From JAIBCL01 sp031411695 (GTDB taxonomy: Bacteria; Verrucomicrobiota; Verrucomicrobiia; Verrucomicrobiales; Verrucomicrobiaceae), in NCBI GenBank assembly GCA_031411695.1, contig JANOBO010000333.1, positions 1-21,632 of the forward strand: a stretch of 21,632 bases of DNA, written 5' to 3'. The position numbers and the translations under genes were made by a program. Positions 1 to 9,100 of the stretch are shown here, piece after piece. The notes beneath the pieces were generated by a model, which saw only the letters and a program-made list of their open reading frames with translations, searched no databases and was not told the origin of the DNA. The stretch's first letter is position 1, and each line of letters starts with the position of its first letter.

Positions 1-1
1 G

Positions 2-1708
2 GTTTGGACGGGCACTGAAATGATCGTCTGGGGCGGATCCAATGGCGCCAGTTGGTTCAATGACGGCCGACGCTACAATCCAGTGTCGAACACCTGGGCA
101 TTAGTCGCGGCCACTCCTGCCAACGGACGCCATCAACACACCGCGGTGTGGACGGGCAGCGAGATGATCGTCTGGGGCGGAAGCGACGCGACGACCCCCA
201 TGAATGACGGCGGGCGCTACAACCCTGCGAGCAACAGTTGGACTGCAGTGACGAACACCGGCGCGCCCTCACTGCGCCGGCAGCACACGGCGGTGTGGAC
301 GGGTGGCGAAATGATCGTCTGGGGCGGACTCGGCGGGACAAACTTGAACGATGGCCGCCGATATAATCCAGTGACCAACAGTTGGACGGTGATGACAACC
401 ACCGCCGCGCCCCTCGCACGCTACCAGCAAACAGCGGTGTGGACGGGCAGCGAAATGATCGTCTGGGGCGGATTCCAGTTTGCCGGCGTCTATCTCAACG
501 ATGGCGGGCGCTACGATCCGGTGGGCAACAGTTGGTCCGCCGTGACGACGACGAGCGCACCATCCGCGCGCCAGTATCACACAGCCGTGTGGTCGGGCAG
601 CGAGATGATCGTCTGGGGCGGATACAATGGCAGCACCTATTTCGGCGATGTCGGACGCTATTTTCCCGCCGGCAACAGTTGGTCCACCGCAGCAGCGACC
701 GTCGCGCCCGCTCAGCGCCACCTACACACCGCCGTGTGGACCGGCAGCGAGATGATCGTGTGGGGCGGGACCGGCGCGGGATTCGTTTCTTACAATGACG
801 GCGGTCGCTACAATCCCACAGCCAATAGCTGGACGGCCGTGAGCACCACCGGCGCTCCCGCCACGCGCAACCAGCACACCGCCGTGTGGACGGGCAGTGA
901 GATGATCGTCTGGGGCGGATTCAGCGGCGGCGCGGTGGGCGACGGCGGGCGCTACAATCCGGCAGCCAATACCTGGGCGACAGTGACGGGCACAGGCGCC
1001 CCCGCAGCGCGCTACACTCACACTGCGGTGTGGACCGGCAGCGAGATGATCGTGTGGGGTGGGCTGGTATCGGGTCCCGTTTATTTCAACGATGGCTCGC
1101 GCTACAATCCGACGAGTGACACTTGGACAGCCGTGACGAACACCAGCGCGCCCACCATGCGCGCCTATCACACCGCAGTGTGGAGCGGCAGCCAGATGCT
1201 CGTGTGGGGCGGTACCGATGGCACCGTTTTAGGCGACGGCTCGCGCTACAATCCGACGGCGAACACCTGGTCCGCCACGAGCACAGTGGGTGCCCCATCC
1301 GGCATGCAGCAGCCCACCGCCGTGTGGACCGGGACTGAAATGATTGTCTTTGGAACCAATCCAGGCGGTCGCTACAATCCAACGGCCAACACTTGGACTG
1401 CGGTGACCACCACCGGCGCCCCCAGCTTCCGCACGCTTGCCACAGCAGTGTGGACCGGCACCGAGATGATTGTCTGGGGTGGGCAATCCAGCGGCATTTC
1501 ATTGGGCGACGGCGGGCGCTACAATCCGACCGCCAACACCTGGACAGCGGTGACCGCCACCGGTGCGCCCGCCGCCCGTCAGAATCACACGGCAGTGTGG
1601 ACGGGCAGCGAGATGATCGTGTGGGGCGGATATGACGGCACCAGCTACTTCAACGACACACTCAGCTACACCCCAGGCCGCGTCTTGTATCTCTACATGC
1701 GCCCTTGA
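2..1708 (+). CDS. Kelch-repeat beta-propeller protein, 5' partial
   Basis: The frame is open from base 2, so the true start lies upstream of the window. The visible 568 residues are 11 complete kelch-type units of 42-50 residues plus a terminal partial unit. Each unit begins with a strand M-I-V-W-G-G, followed by a variable loop, then G-G-R-Y-N-P, a T-W or S-W pair and H-T-A-V-W-T-G-S-E. The di-glycine, spaced Tyr and Trp are the classical kelch signature. One repeat normally makes one blade, so 12 or more repeats suggest two propellers or one unusually long one. The unit starting at base 1340 is short (42 residues) and has F-G-T in place of W-G-G. The protein ends in L-Y-L-Y-M-R-P. The likely role is a secreted or surface binding module; no catalytic motif is visible. 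It is followed after 37 bp by a parvulin-like gene on the same strand, so an operon is probable. The kelch assignment is firm and the ligand is unknown. Confidence 0.9.
   Translation, partial: VWTGTEMIVWGGSNGASWFNDGRRYNPVSNTWALVAATPANGRHQHTAVWTGSEMIVWGGSDATTPMNDGGRYNPASNSWTAVTNTGAPSLRRQHTAVWTGGEMIVWGGLGGTNLNDGRRYNPVTNSWTVMTTTAAPLARYQQTAVWTGSEMIVWGGFQFAGVYLNDGGRYDPVGNSWSAVTTTSAPSARQYHTAVWSGSEMIVWGGYNGSTYFGDVGRYFPAGNSWSTAAATVAPAQRHLHTAVWTGSEMIVWGGTGAGFVSYNDGGRYNPTANSWTAVSTTGAPATRNQHTAVWTGSEMIVWGGFSGGAVGDGGRYNPAANTWATVTGTGAPAARYTHTAVWTGSEMIVWGGLVSGPVYFNDGSRYNPTSDTWTAVTNTSAPTMRAYHTAVWSGSQMLVWGGTDGTVLGDGSRYNPTANTWSATSTVGAPSGMQQPTAVWTGTEMIVFGTNPGGRYNPTANTWTAVTTTGAPSFRTLATAVWTGTEMIVWGGQSSGISLGDGGRYNPTANTWTAVTATGAPAARQNHTAVWTGSEMIVWGGYDGTSYFNDTLSYTPGRVLYLYMRP
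20..1705 (+). repeat. In-frame tandem repeats of about 147 bp in the kelch gene
   Basis: Units start at bases 20, 164, 311, 455, 605, 752, 902, 1046, 1196, 1340, 1466 and 1613. Spacing is 144, 147 or 150 bp, except one unit of 126 bp at 1340. The core that encodes W-T-G-S-E-M-I-V-W-G-G is nearly identical at DNA level in many units, while the loops between cores vary. This pattern fits recent duplication or gene conversion inside the gene. Confidence 0.9.
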
Positions 1709-1745
1709 GTCAAAAGCACGAGAGCCATTCGTCACTCCACCCCAG

Positions 1746-2642
1746 ATGAGAGCCAGCCTCACATTGTTGATTGCAGTCGGCCTGCCTTACTCCTCGCTCG
1801 CAGGGGGCAGTGAGGGAGAGTTCGGCAGGCTTTGCACCGATCGCGCCGCGGTCGAGCGTGTCTATCACGCGCATCGTCTAGGCACGAAACAGACTTTCGA
1901 GGAGGCGATGCCGCGCGCGCTGCTCGAGCAGCTCGTTCGTCAGGATCAGCACAAGGAAGCTGTGCTCAAGAAAGTGTATGGTGTGGGCATCACGCCCGCG
2001 ATGGTCGCAGCCGAAGTGCAGCGCATCAACTCCACGACCCGCGCGCCAGAAGTGCTGGCGGAGATCCGCCATGCGCTCGGCGATGACACCGCGCGCTTCA
2101 TCGCCGCGATGGCCCACCCCCTCGTGGTCGAGCGCGAACTGCGCCGTCGCTTTGACAACGACGACCCACTGCACGCCTCGCAGCGCAGCGCAGCCGAGCG
2201 GGCACGCGCCAGCCTGTTGGCGAAAATTTCCGTCAATGAGATGCGCGAAGTGACGTGGCAACTCGCCCCGCGGCCCGTGCGCGATCCGTCGGATTCGGTG
2301 CCTCCCCCAACGCACGACGCTCAGCCCTCAACCGCTTCCAGCAACGCATACACCAATGCGGCCAACGTTCAGATCGCACAGACGCTCCCTTCGCCCGAGC
2401 GCACCGCGCCAGGCGAAGAGAGACACTACTTCGCAGACCTCGACCCCGAACTGCAAACCGTGCTGCGCGCGCAATTGCAAAAGCCCGGCGATGTAAGCGC
2501 CGTGATCGAGACACCCGGCGGCTTTCTCCTCTTCCAAGTCAAGGCAAAGAGCGCCACCGCCATCACCGTCTCCGCACTCTCCACACCCAAGCGCAGCTAT
2601 GAAGAATGGCTGGCGCAATCCTCCACCGAATCAAAACAATGA
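1746..2642 (+). CDS. SurA/parvulin-like exported peptidyl-prolyl isomerase or chaperone
   Basis: The 298-residue product begins with a signal peptide (M-R-A-S-L-T-L-L-I-A-V-G-L-P-Y, cleavage near A19-G20). The open frame continues upstream to 1632, but that part overlaps the kelch gene, so the ATG at 1746 just before the signal peptide is preferred. Residues about 35-160 are helical and charged, like the SurA N-domain, with R-A-L-L-E-Q-L-V-R-Q-D followed by a conserved-looking V-Q-R-I-N-S-T-T-R-A-P-E. A low-complexity linker follows (about 180-225). The C-terminal part contains P-G-D-V-S-A-V-I-E-T-P-G-G-F-L-L-F-Q-V, which matches the second half of a parvulin domain (G-x-V-S...G-F/Y...V). The first half of a parvulin domain is not evident, so it may act as a chaperone rather than an isomerase. 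It lies between two exported proteins and overlaps the next gene by ATGA, which suggests a dedicated periplasmic folding helper. That role is inference. Confidence 0.65.
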   Translation: MRASLTLLIAVGLPYSSLAGGSEGEFGRLCTDRAAVERVYHAHRLGTKQTFEEAMPRALLEQLVRQDQHKEAVLKKVYGVGITPAMVAAEVQRINSTTRAPEVLAEIRHALGDDTARFIAAMAHPLVVERELRRRFDNDDPLHASQRSAAERARASLLAKISVNEMREVTWQLAPRPVRDPSDSVPPPTHDAQPSTASSNAYTNAANVQIAQTLPSPERTAPGEERHYFADLDPELQTVLRAQLQKPGDVSAVIETPGGFLLFQVKAKSATAITVSALSTPKRSYEEWLAQSSTESKQ

Positions 2643-3559
2643 ACGCTCGATCACTGCTTCTCATCATTCCATGCATTCCGTGGTTCCTCCTCCCTGCGTC
2701 TGCCGCCCCGCGCACATCGCCAAACTACAGCATCGCCACCGACATCGCCGATGCCGCAGGCAAACGCACCACCAGCGCCAGCTACACGAATGACGCCAGC
2801 CTCGGCGGCATCACTGGCATCTCCACCGTCGCCGCGCCCGCTGAAACTGCGAAGCAAGGCTACATCGCCCAGCTCTACGAAGTCACCGCACTCCAAATCG
2901 CCGCCGCGCCCACGACCGTGAATGAAGGCGCGACGCGACAGCTCAGCGCCACGCAATTGCTCGATGATCTCACCACTATCGCGCTCGCTCCGAACTCCAT
3001 CACCTGGAGCATTCAGAGCGGCCCGCTCACCAGCATCAATGCCAACGGTCTTGCGACCGCAGCTACAGTTTACCAAAACACCGCTGCCATCGCGCAAGGA
3101 TCATTTGCCGGAAACACTGGCACGGTCGGCCTCACCGTCATCGAAACCATCGCCGACAACTTCGGCACCTACGCAGCCGACGGCCTCGGCGATGACTGGC
3201 AGGTGCAATACTTCGGCCTGAACAATCCGAACGCCGCTCCGCTGCTCGATCCCGATTACGACGGGCACACCAATTTCTTCGAGTTCACCGCCGGCCTCGT
3301 GCCCACCGACGCGCTCTCCGTTTTCAATTTCCGCATCGACTCCGTCCCCGGTTTTCCCGCGCAGAAGAACCTTATCTTCAGCCCCCGTCTCGCAGGCCGC
3401 ACCTACACCGTGAAAACCAGCCCCACCCTCGGCGTCGCCGCCGTGTGGTCCAATCTCACTGGCGGCGTCACCACCAACAACGGTGCCGAGCGCACGGTGA
3501 CTGACACAAGCGCCACGGGCGGCGCAAAGTTTTACAATGTCGAGATCACGAAGCCGTAG
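2639..3559 (+). CDS. Secreted protein with thrombospondin type 3-like calcium motif
   Basis: The 306-residue product starts at the ATG that overlaps the stop of the previous gene (ATGA, 2639-2642), a sign of translational coupling. An upstream in-frame ATG at 2606 lies inside the previous gene and would displace the signal peptide M-N-A-R-S-L-L-L-I-I-P-C-I-P-W, so it is not preferred. The mature N-terminal part (about 25-100) is Ala/Thr rich. Residues about 85-170 look like an Ig-like/BIG_2-type beta domain (T-T-V-N-E-G-A-T-R-Q-L-S-A). Next comes G-L-G-D-D-W-Q-V-Q-Y-F-G and then L-D-P-D-Y-D-G-H-T-N-F-F-E-F, the Asp-rich calcium-binding loop commonly placed near the C-terminus of exported verrucomicrobial proteins. 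The last 80 residues are a beta-rich domain ending in K-F-Y-N-V-E-I-T-K-P. It is probably an extracellular or outer-surface protein; its function is unknown. Confidence 0.7.
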   Translation: MNARSLLLIIPCIPWFLLPASAAPRTSPNYSIATDIADAAGKRTTSASYTNDASLGGITGISTVAAPAETAKQGYIAQLYEVTALQIAAAPTTVNEGATRQLSATQLLDDLTTIALAPNSITWSIQSGPLTSINANGLATAATVYQNTAAIAQGSFAGNTGTVGLTVIETIADNFGTYAADGLGDDWQVQYFGLNNPNAAPLLDPDYDGHTNFFEFTAGLVPTDALSVFNFRIDSVPGFPAQKNLIFSPRLAGRTYTVKTSPTLGVAAVWSNLTGGVTTNNGAERTVTDTSATGGAKFYNVEITKP

Positions 3560-3671
3560 AGACGCAGCGTGATGCAGGCATCTGCGCGTTTTCCTTGAAG
3601 GCGAACCCGATGACCTGCAAGCGCGGCTCCATCACACGCCGCAGCCCCGTACCGCAGGAGAATCGACAAAC

Positions 3672-3686
3672 GCAGCGTACCGCTGC
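3672..3686 (+). terminator. Candidate hairpin after the kelch operon
   Basis: GCAGCG-TAC-CGCTGC forms a perfect 6-bp stem with a 3-nt loop, 113 bp after the stop at 3559. The downstream bases are only moderately T-rich (TCTGACTTT), so intrinsic termination is possible but not demonstrated. Confidence 0.25.
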
Positions 3687-3730
3687 TCTGACTTTACCTG
3701 TGAGGGCGATGGAGCACAGAAAACGTGGGT

Positions 3731-3777
3731 TCGACTTGAGTCGAGACGAAGCGGAGAACCTGCTCTCCCGACTCAAG
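3731..3777. other. Nested and competing hairpins between convergent genes
   Basis: CTTGAGTCG (3735-3743) is exactly complementary to CGACTCAAG (3769-3777). The stem continues with GGAGA (3753-3757) paired to TCTCC (3764-3768), leaving a 9-nt one-sided bulge. The left arm can instead fold on itself as TCGAC-TTGA-GTCGA (3731-3744). The element sits about 20 bp beyond the ftsH stop, which reads toward it from the right. It may be a bidirectional transcription end, but neither strand has a T-tract. Short open frames across it on both strands have no supporting start signals. Confidence 0.4.
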
Positions 3778-3794
3778 GCCAAACCACTTTCCAA

Positions 3795-5924
3795 TCAAGC
3801 CGTTGCGCCGGCGAGGCCGGGGGCGAGTCCGCCGTCATCATCCTCCTCGCTCTGCACCGGCCGGGCGGTTGCCGCTTTTGGGATCGGCGGCGGAGCGGGT
3901 GGCTTGGCCCGTGGTGCGGGAGGATTGAGCAGGCGGCCGTGCTCCATGATCTCTTTGATCTGCACGCCATCGAGCGTCTCATACTCCAGCAGCGCCGCAG
4001 CGATGGCGTCGAGCTGCGCACGGTACTGCGTGAGCACGCTGGTGGCCTTGGCGTAGGCTTCATCGATGAGGCGCTTCACTTCTTCGTCGATGTGCTCGGC
4101 GGTGGCTTCGGAGTAGTTGCGTGACCGGCCAAGATCGCGCGCGAGGAACACGGTGCCTTCGTCCTCGCCGTATTCGACCATGCCCATCTTGTCGCTCATG
4201 CCCCAGGCGCAGACCATTTTCCGTGCGAGGGTCGTGGCCTGGCGGATGTCGCCCATGGCGCCGTTCGTCACGTCGCCAAACTTGATTTCTTCAGCGACGC
4301 GACCGCCCATGGTGACGACGATGTCATCGAGGATCTCGTTGCGGCGGAGGGTGAACTTGTCTTCGGCGGGCAGCCACATGGTGGAGCCGAGTGACGGGCC
4401 GCGCTGGATGATGGTCACCTTGTGCAGCGGCTCAGTGTGCTCGAGCATCTCGATGAGGATGGCGTGCCCGGCCTCGTGGTAGGCGGTGTTTTCCTTCTCC
4501 TTCTCGCTGAGCGCAAGGCTGCGGCGTTCACGGCCCCAGCGGACTTTGTCACGCGCTTCCTCGAGTTCCGGCGTGCCGATGGATTTCAGGTCACGACGCG
4601 CGGCGAGCAGCGCGGCTTCATTGATGAGGTTGGCCAGTTCAGCGCCGGAGAAGCCGGGCGTGCCGCGCGCGATCTTCGAGAGGTCGGCGTCTTCGGCGAG
4701 CTTCACCTTTTTCGAGTGCACGCGGAGGATTTCCTCGCGGCCCTTCACATCAGGCAGCGAAACAGTGACCTGACGGTCAAAGCGACCCGGCCGCAGCAGC
4801 GCAGGGTCAAGCACGTCAGGCCGGTTCGTGGCCGCGATGATGATGATGCCTTCCTGGGTGTCGAAGCCGTCCATCTCCACGAGCAATGCGTTGAGGGTCT
4901 GCTCACGCTCATCATGCCCGCCACCTAGCCCGTGACCGCGATGGCGGCCCACGGCGTCGATCTCATCGATGAAGATGAGGCACGGCGCGTTTTTCTTGCC
5001 CTGCTCAAACATGTCGCGCACACGCGACGCGCCCACGCCGACAAACATCTCCACGAAGTCCGAGCCGCTGATGCTGAAGAAAGGGACGTCCGCCTCGCCG
5101 GCGATGGCCTTGGCGAGCAATGTCTTGCCCGTGCCGGGGGAGCCGACCATGAGCACGCCCTTTGGGATCTTGCCGCCGAGGCGCTGGAACTTCTTTGGGT
5201 CCTTGAGAAACTCGACCAGTTCCTGCACCTCCTCCTTCGCCTCCTCGACGCCGGCCACGTCCTTGAACGTGATCTTGTTCCGGTCCTGTGAAAGCAGGCG
5301 CGCGCGGCTCTTGCCAAAGCTCATCGCACCACGGCCAGCGCTGCGAAGCTGCTGGCGCACGAGGAAATAAATCAGGCCGAGAATCAGGAGCAGTGGCAGA
5401 AACGTCACGAACAGGGAACTCCACATTTCATTCTCCACCGTGTGCGAGTAGCTCAGCGGCTTGAGGTCCACGCCGCTCTCCGTTTTTCCGCCCTTGAGCA
5501 GCGCGTGAAGTTGTTCCTTCTCAAAATCGAGGTTCACAAGTGTCGAGAAGCCAATGTAGAGCGGCTTCGCAGCCTTCAGCGGTGGCTCAGCCGCATCTGC
5601 GGGTGCGGGAACGACGCTGCTCGCGGCGTCACCGGGACCCTTCTTGTAATAGCCGCGGATGAACTCCTTGCCAGTTGAGGCCTGCCGCACCAGCAGAAGC
5701 GGATAGGTGATCGGATCGTTGACGATTCTCCCTTCTAGCAGCAGTTCCTTGAACTGGGCGTAGCTTTTTTCTTCCTCTGGCTTGTTCGCGCTCTTCTGCA
5801 TCACCGCACCTCCCACCAGCAGAGCGGCGAGCGCGATGAACAGGAAGCCCTTCCAGTTCGTCTGGGGTTCTTGATTGCGGCGGTTGGTGCCTTCGCCGCG
5901 GTTGCCAGGGGGTTCGTCAGACAT
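3795..5924 (-). CDS. ftsH: ATP-dependent zinc metalloprotease FtsH
   Basis: This 709-residue membrane-bound AAA protease degrades misfolded and regulatory membrane or cytosolic proteins. TM1 is at about 26-42 and TM2 at about 169-190. The AAA module has Walker A G-S-P-G-T-G-K-T (261-268), pore loop F-V-G-V-G (294-298), Walker B L-I-F-I-D-E-I-D (316-323) and the second region of homology with R-P-G-R-F-D-R (378-384). The peptidase has the zinc motif H-E-A-G-H (483-487), and the probable third ligand is D559 in N-G-A-M-G-D. The periplasmic segment is about 125 residues, longer than the roughly 70 of E. coli FtsH, and carries an Ala/Pro-rich stretch near 100-120. A Pro/Ala tail ends the protein (about 668-709). 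The Walker A second residue is Ser, where Pro is common. There is no clear Shine-Dalgarno. A candidate promoter lies just upstream, and the gene diverges from a large ABC transporter. Confidence 0.97.
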   Translation of the reverse strand: MSDEPPGNRGEGTNRRNQEPQTNWKGFLFIALAALLVGGAVMQKSANKPEEEKSYAQFKELLLEGRIVNDPITYPLLLVRQASTGKEFIRGYYKKGPGDAASSVVPAPADAAEPPLKAAKPLYIGFSTLVNLDFEKEQLHALLKGGKTESGVDLKPLSYSHTVENEMWSSLFVTFLPLLLILGLIYFLVRQQLRSAGRGAMSFGKSRARLLSQDRNKITFKDVAGVEEAKEEVQELVEFLKDPKKFQRLGGKIPKGVLMVGSPGTGKTLLAKAIAGEADVPFFSISGSDFVEMFVGVGASRVRDMFEQGKKNAPCLIFIDEIDAVGRHRGHGLGGGHDEREQTLNALLVEMDGFDTQEGIIIIAATNRPDVLDPALLRPGRFDRQVTVSLPDVKGREEILRVHSKKVKLAEDADLSKIARGTPGFSGAELANLINEAALLAARRDLKSIGTPELEEARDKVRWGRERRSLALSEKEKENTAYHEAGHAILIEMLEHTEPLHKVTIIQRGPSLGSTMWLPAEDKFTLRRNEILDDIVVTMGGRVAEEIKFGDVTNGAMGDIRQATTLARKMVCAWGMSDKMGMVEYGEDEGTVFLARDLGRSRNYSEATAEHIDEEVKRLIDEAYAKATSVLTQYRAQLDAIAAALLEYETLDGVQIKEIMEHGRLLNPPAPRAKPPAPPPIPKAATARPVQSEEDDDGGLAPGLAGATA

Positions 5925-5957
5925 GGGTAGAGAGTGTTACGCTTGAGGGGGGCGGCG

Positions 5958-5985
5958 AGAATACATCACGCGTCAGGTTTTGCAA
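5958..5985 (-). promoter_or_regulatory. Candidate sigma70-type promoter of ftsH
   Basis: Read on the minus strand, TTGCAA (5985-5980) is followed after 16 bp by TATTCT (5963-5958). The -10 box ends 34 bp before the ftsH start codon. Hexamer match and position are reasonable, but no transcript data are available and the region is short. Confidence 0.35.
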
Positions 5986-6145
5986 AAAGTCATCTCAATC
6001 GCTGGAATTGCCAAACAAATCTCGGAGCCGCGCCGACGCGCCCGCGCGAGCTTCTTGGCACGGCAGACGGGAGAAGAGTTGTGTTTGAATGATCAGGATT
6101 CATACTCCCGCCCCGCATCCGAAACGTTGCGGCCGCAGTCTCTCG

Positions 6146-9100
6146 ATGAATCCCACGGAACCCGATCCCCCCACGCAGACGCCGTCCCCTGCCCGCACGC
6201 GCAAGCTCTCCGGCGTGATCGTCGTGCCGCCAAAGCTCACTTGGCGGCAGCGCCTGATGGGCAAGGTCATGCCCGCCGGCAAAAACAAGACCACCCGCAA
6301 CACGATGCTGCCTGTGCTCATCGAGGTGTTCGCCGGGTTCAGCAAGATCGATGGCGAGGTGGAGGAGGAGGAAATCGACTCCAGCCTGGGCTATCTCCGC
6401 TACGACTACCCCGAGGCCATCTACTCCGAGCTGCGGCGCCTTTACGCGGAGGCGTTGAGCAAGGAGCAGGATCTCACGACGCGCGCCAAGGAGCTGGCGA
6501 AGACGCTCAGCATGGAGCAGAAAATCCTGCTCGGCGTGCAGCTCTACCTGCTCATCTCCCACTCCACGTCGAACCGTCGGCAGATGGTCGAGTTTTATCT
6601 CTTCATGACCAATCTCGGCATCGCCGCGCAGGCGATCGACATTGTTTACCAGCTCAATGCCGGGGACAAGCCCGCGCCGGACGAGCAGTTCATGGGAAAA
6701 GGAACGCAGCCTTTGGAAACGCTGCGCATCGCCTCGGCCAAGCCCTGCGATGTGCTGCTGCGCTCCCTCTCGGGGAGCTGCTCCGTCGTCGCCTTCCGCT
6801 ACCAGAATCTCGTGCTGCTGAAGAACACCGGCGCGGTGCCCATCCTCGTGCGCAGCCGCCGCCAGCCGCCGGGTGATTTCTCGCGTCTCTATCAAGGTGA
6901 GCGCATGGTGCTGGAGGACGTCACGCTCGATTACAACGACCTCATCTCTTACTTCAACGCGAAGAAGACTGTCACCGGCACGCAGCTTTACCTCACGCTG
7001 ACTGACAGCGGCGACGCGGAGATCACCGAGCAGCGCGGCCGCGGGACGAATCTGCGCATCAGCTTCGGTCTCGGCGTTTCCATCGAGGCGCTGCGCGACA
7101 CCGACGCCACCGTCGGCGGGCAGAAGCTGCGCGAGGGCACCGTCGTGGAGGCATCCATTGAGGACAGCATCATCGCCCAAGGCGAGGTGGAGATTTCATT
7201 GCGCGATCTGCGCCGCCGCGCGCGCGAGTTTGGCGGCCAGTTCCGCCTCGAGGGCAGCCGGAACACCTACCTCGTCTCGAACAATCCCGACCTGCTCGAC
7301 GAGGGGGACATCCTCCTTTCCCAGGAGACCGAGGGTGAGATCCTCCTGCGCATCGAGTGCCAGTATGCACAGAAGACCGGCGAGCTCGAGGTGCTGCGCT
7401 CACCCCGCGTCATCCACGTCGGCACCGTGCCCGTGCGCGACCGGATCACGCTCAATGACGGCGATACCATCACGCTCAGCGACGGGCAGTTTCTCCGCTG
7501 CCATTTCTCCGATCGCATCATCGAGGAAGAAAGAAACGTTGTGCGCCAGATCGAGGTGCGGGAGCTCTCCCACCGCTTCGACGGGCGCGACACCGCGCTC
7601 GATGGCATCAGCTTCACCGCGCGGCGTGGTGAGATGATTTGCGTCATGGGCCCCAGCGGCTGCGGGAAAAGCACGCTGCTCCGCGTCCTCGCCGGGCAGC
7701 TCAAACCGCGGGGGGGTGATGTGTTGATGAACACCCTGCCGCTCTACACGCACCTCCACAGCCTCACCTCCTACATCGCCTACATCCCGCAGGAGGATGC
7801 CTTCGATCCCCTCCTGCGCGTGCAGGAAAATCTCGACTTCTCCGTCGCCGTGCGCTGCCCGCATCTGCGCGTGGAGGACAGGCGGAAGCGCGTCGATGCA
7901 AAGCTGTCCGAACTCGGCCTCTCCGAACTGCGCAAACGCCTGGCCGGCACCCCGCAGCAGAAGCACCTCAGCGGCGGCGAGCGCAAGCGCCTCAACGCGG
8001 GCCTCGACATGATCGGCATTTCGGACGTGTACCTTTTCGATGAGCCCACCTCCGGCCTGTCCTCGAAGGACTCCGAGCACGTGCTCGAGATCATCCGCTC
8101 CCTCGCGCGGAACAAGATCGTCTTCGCCTCCATCCACCAGCCCAGCTCGCGCTTGCTGCAGATGTTCGACAAGGCCCTGCTCCTCGACAAAGGCGGCAAG
8201 ATGGTCTTCTTCGGCACGCCGCAGCAGATGCTGGAGTACTTCTGGCGCGCCTACAATGAGGAGACCGGCCAGAGCGCCGAGCTCACCACCATGCCCACCG
8301 CCCTCACGCCGGACTTTGTCTTCGATGTGATGGAGACTCCCCTGCGCGACATCAGCGGCGACATCATCCAGGAGAAAAGCGGCGACGGCCACCTCGTCGC
8401 CGCGCGCCGGTTTCCGCCGAACTTCTGGCGCGACCGGTATCAAAACCACATCGTGCTCGAGTCCATGGACAAGGGCCCCGATGAGCCGTCCTCCGGCAAG
8501 CCCGGCGACGGCAGCAAGGACAGCGGCAGCATCGCCTCGCGGAAAGTGCCCCAGCCTCCGAAGCACACCATCCGCGAGGAGGGCATCCTGTTCGGCACCC
8601 TCGTGAAGCGCGCCTTCCTCAGCAAGCTGCGGAACCGCGCCAATCTCCTCACCACCCTGCTCGAGGCGCCGCTGCTCGCCGTGCTCATCTCCACCGTGCT
8701 GCGCTATTCGGAGGAGACGCACTACACCTTCGCCTCCGCCTTCCACATCCCCACCTATCTGTTCATGAGCCTCGTCGTGGCCATGTTCCTCGGCCTCACG
8801 AACAGCGCCGACGAGATCATCCGCGACCGCCACATGCTGAACCGCGAACGGAACCACAACCTGCGTACCTTTTACTACCTCTGCGGGAAGGTCATGTCGC
8901 TCGGCGCCTTCGCCCTCATCCAGTGCGTCATTTACCTCCTCGTCGGCAACTGGGTGCTCGAGATCCGCGAGATGTTCCTCATCCACCTCACCTGGATGTT
9001 CGCTACCTCCCTCACGGGCGTCTTCATCGGCCTGCTTGTCTCCAGCCTGGTCTCCGACTCACGCACTGCCCTGAACACCATCCCGCTCATGCTCATCCCG

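Noticed and set aside
3720..3750. tRNA T-arm-like GTGGGTTCGACTT as an integration site remnant
   Set aside because: The closing CCCAC strand and acceptor stem are absent, and there is no integrase or flanking direct repeat.
3595..4056. Plus-strand open frame of 153 codons overlapping the 3' end of ftsH
   Set aside because: Its second half is antisense to ftsH and the first half covers hairpins. There is no ribosome-binding site or known domain.
5990..7180. Minus-strand open frame of 396 codons opposite the transporter N-terminus
   Set aside because: No domain is recognisable and its composition is typical of a shadow. It also covers the ftsH/transporter divergent region.
7400..8986. Long minus-strand open frame (528 codons) inside the ABC transporter gene
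   Set aside because: It is antisense to a gene with clear Walker and signature motifs. The product is His/Glu/Val-rich low-quality sequence typical of high-GC shadow frames.
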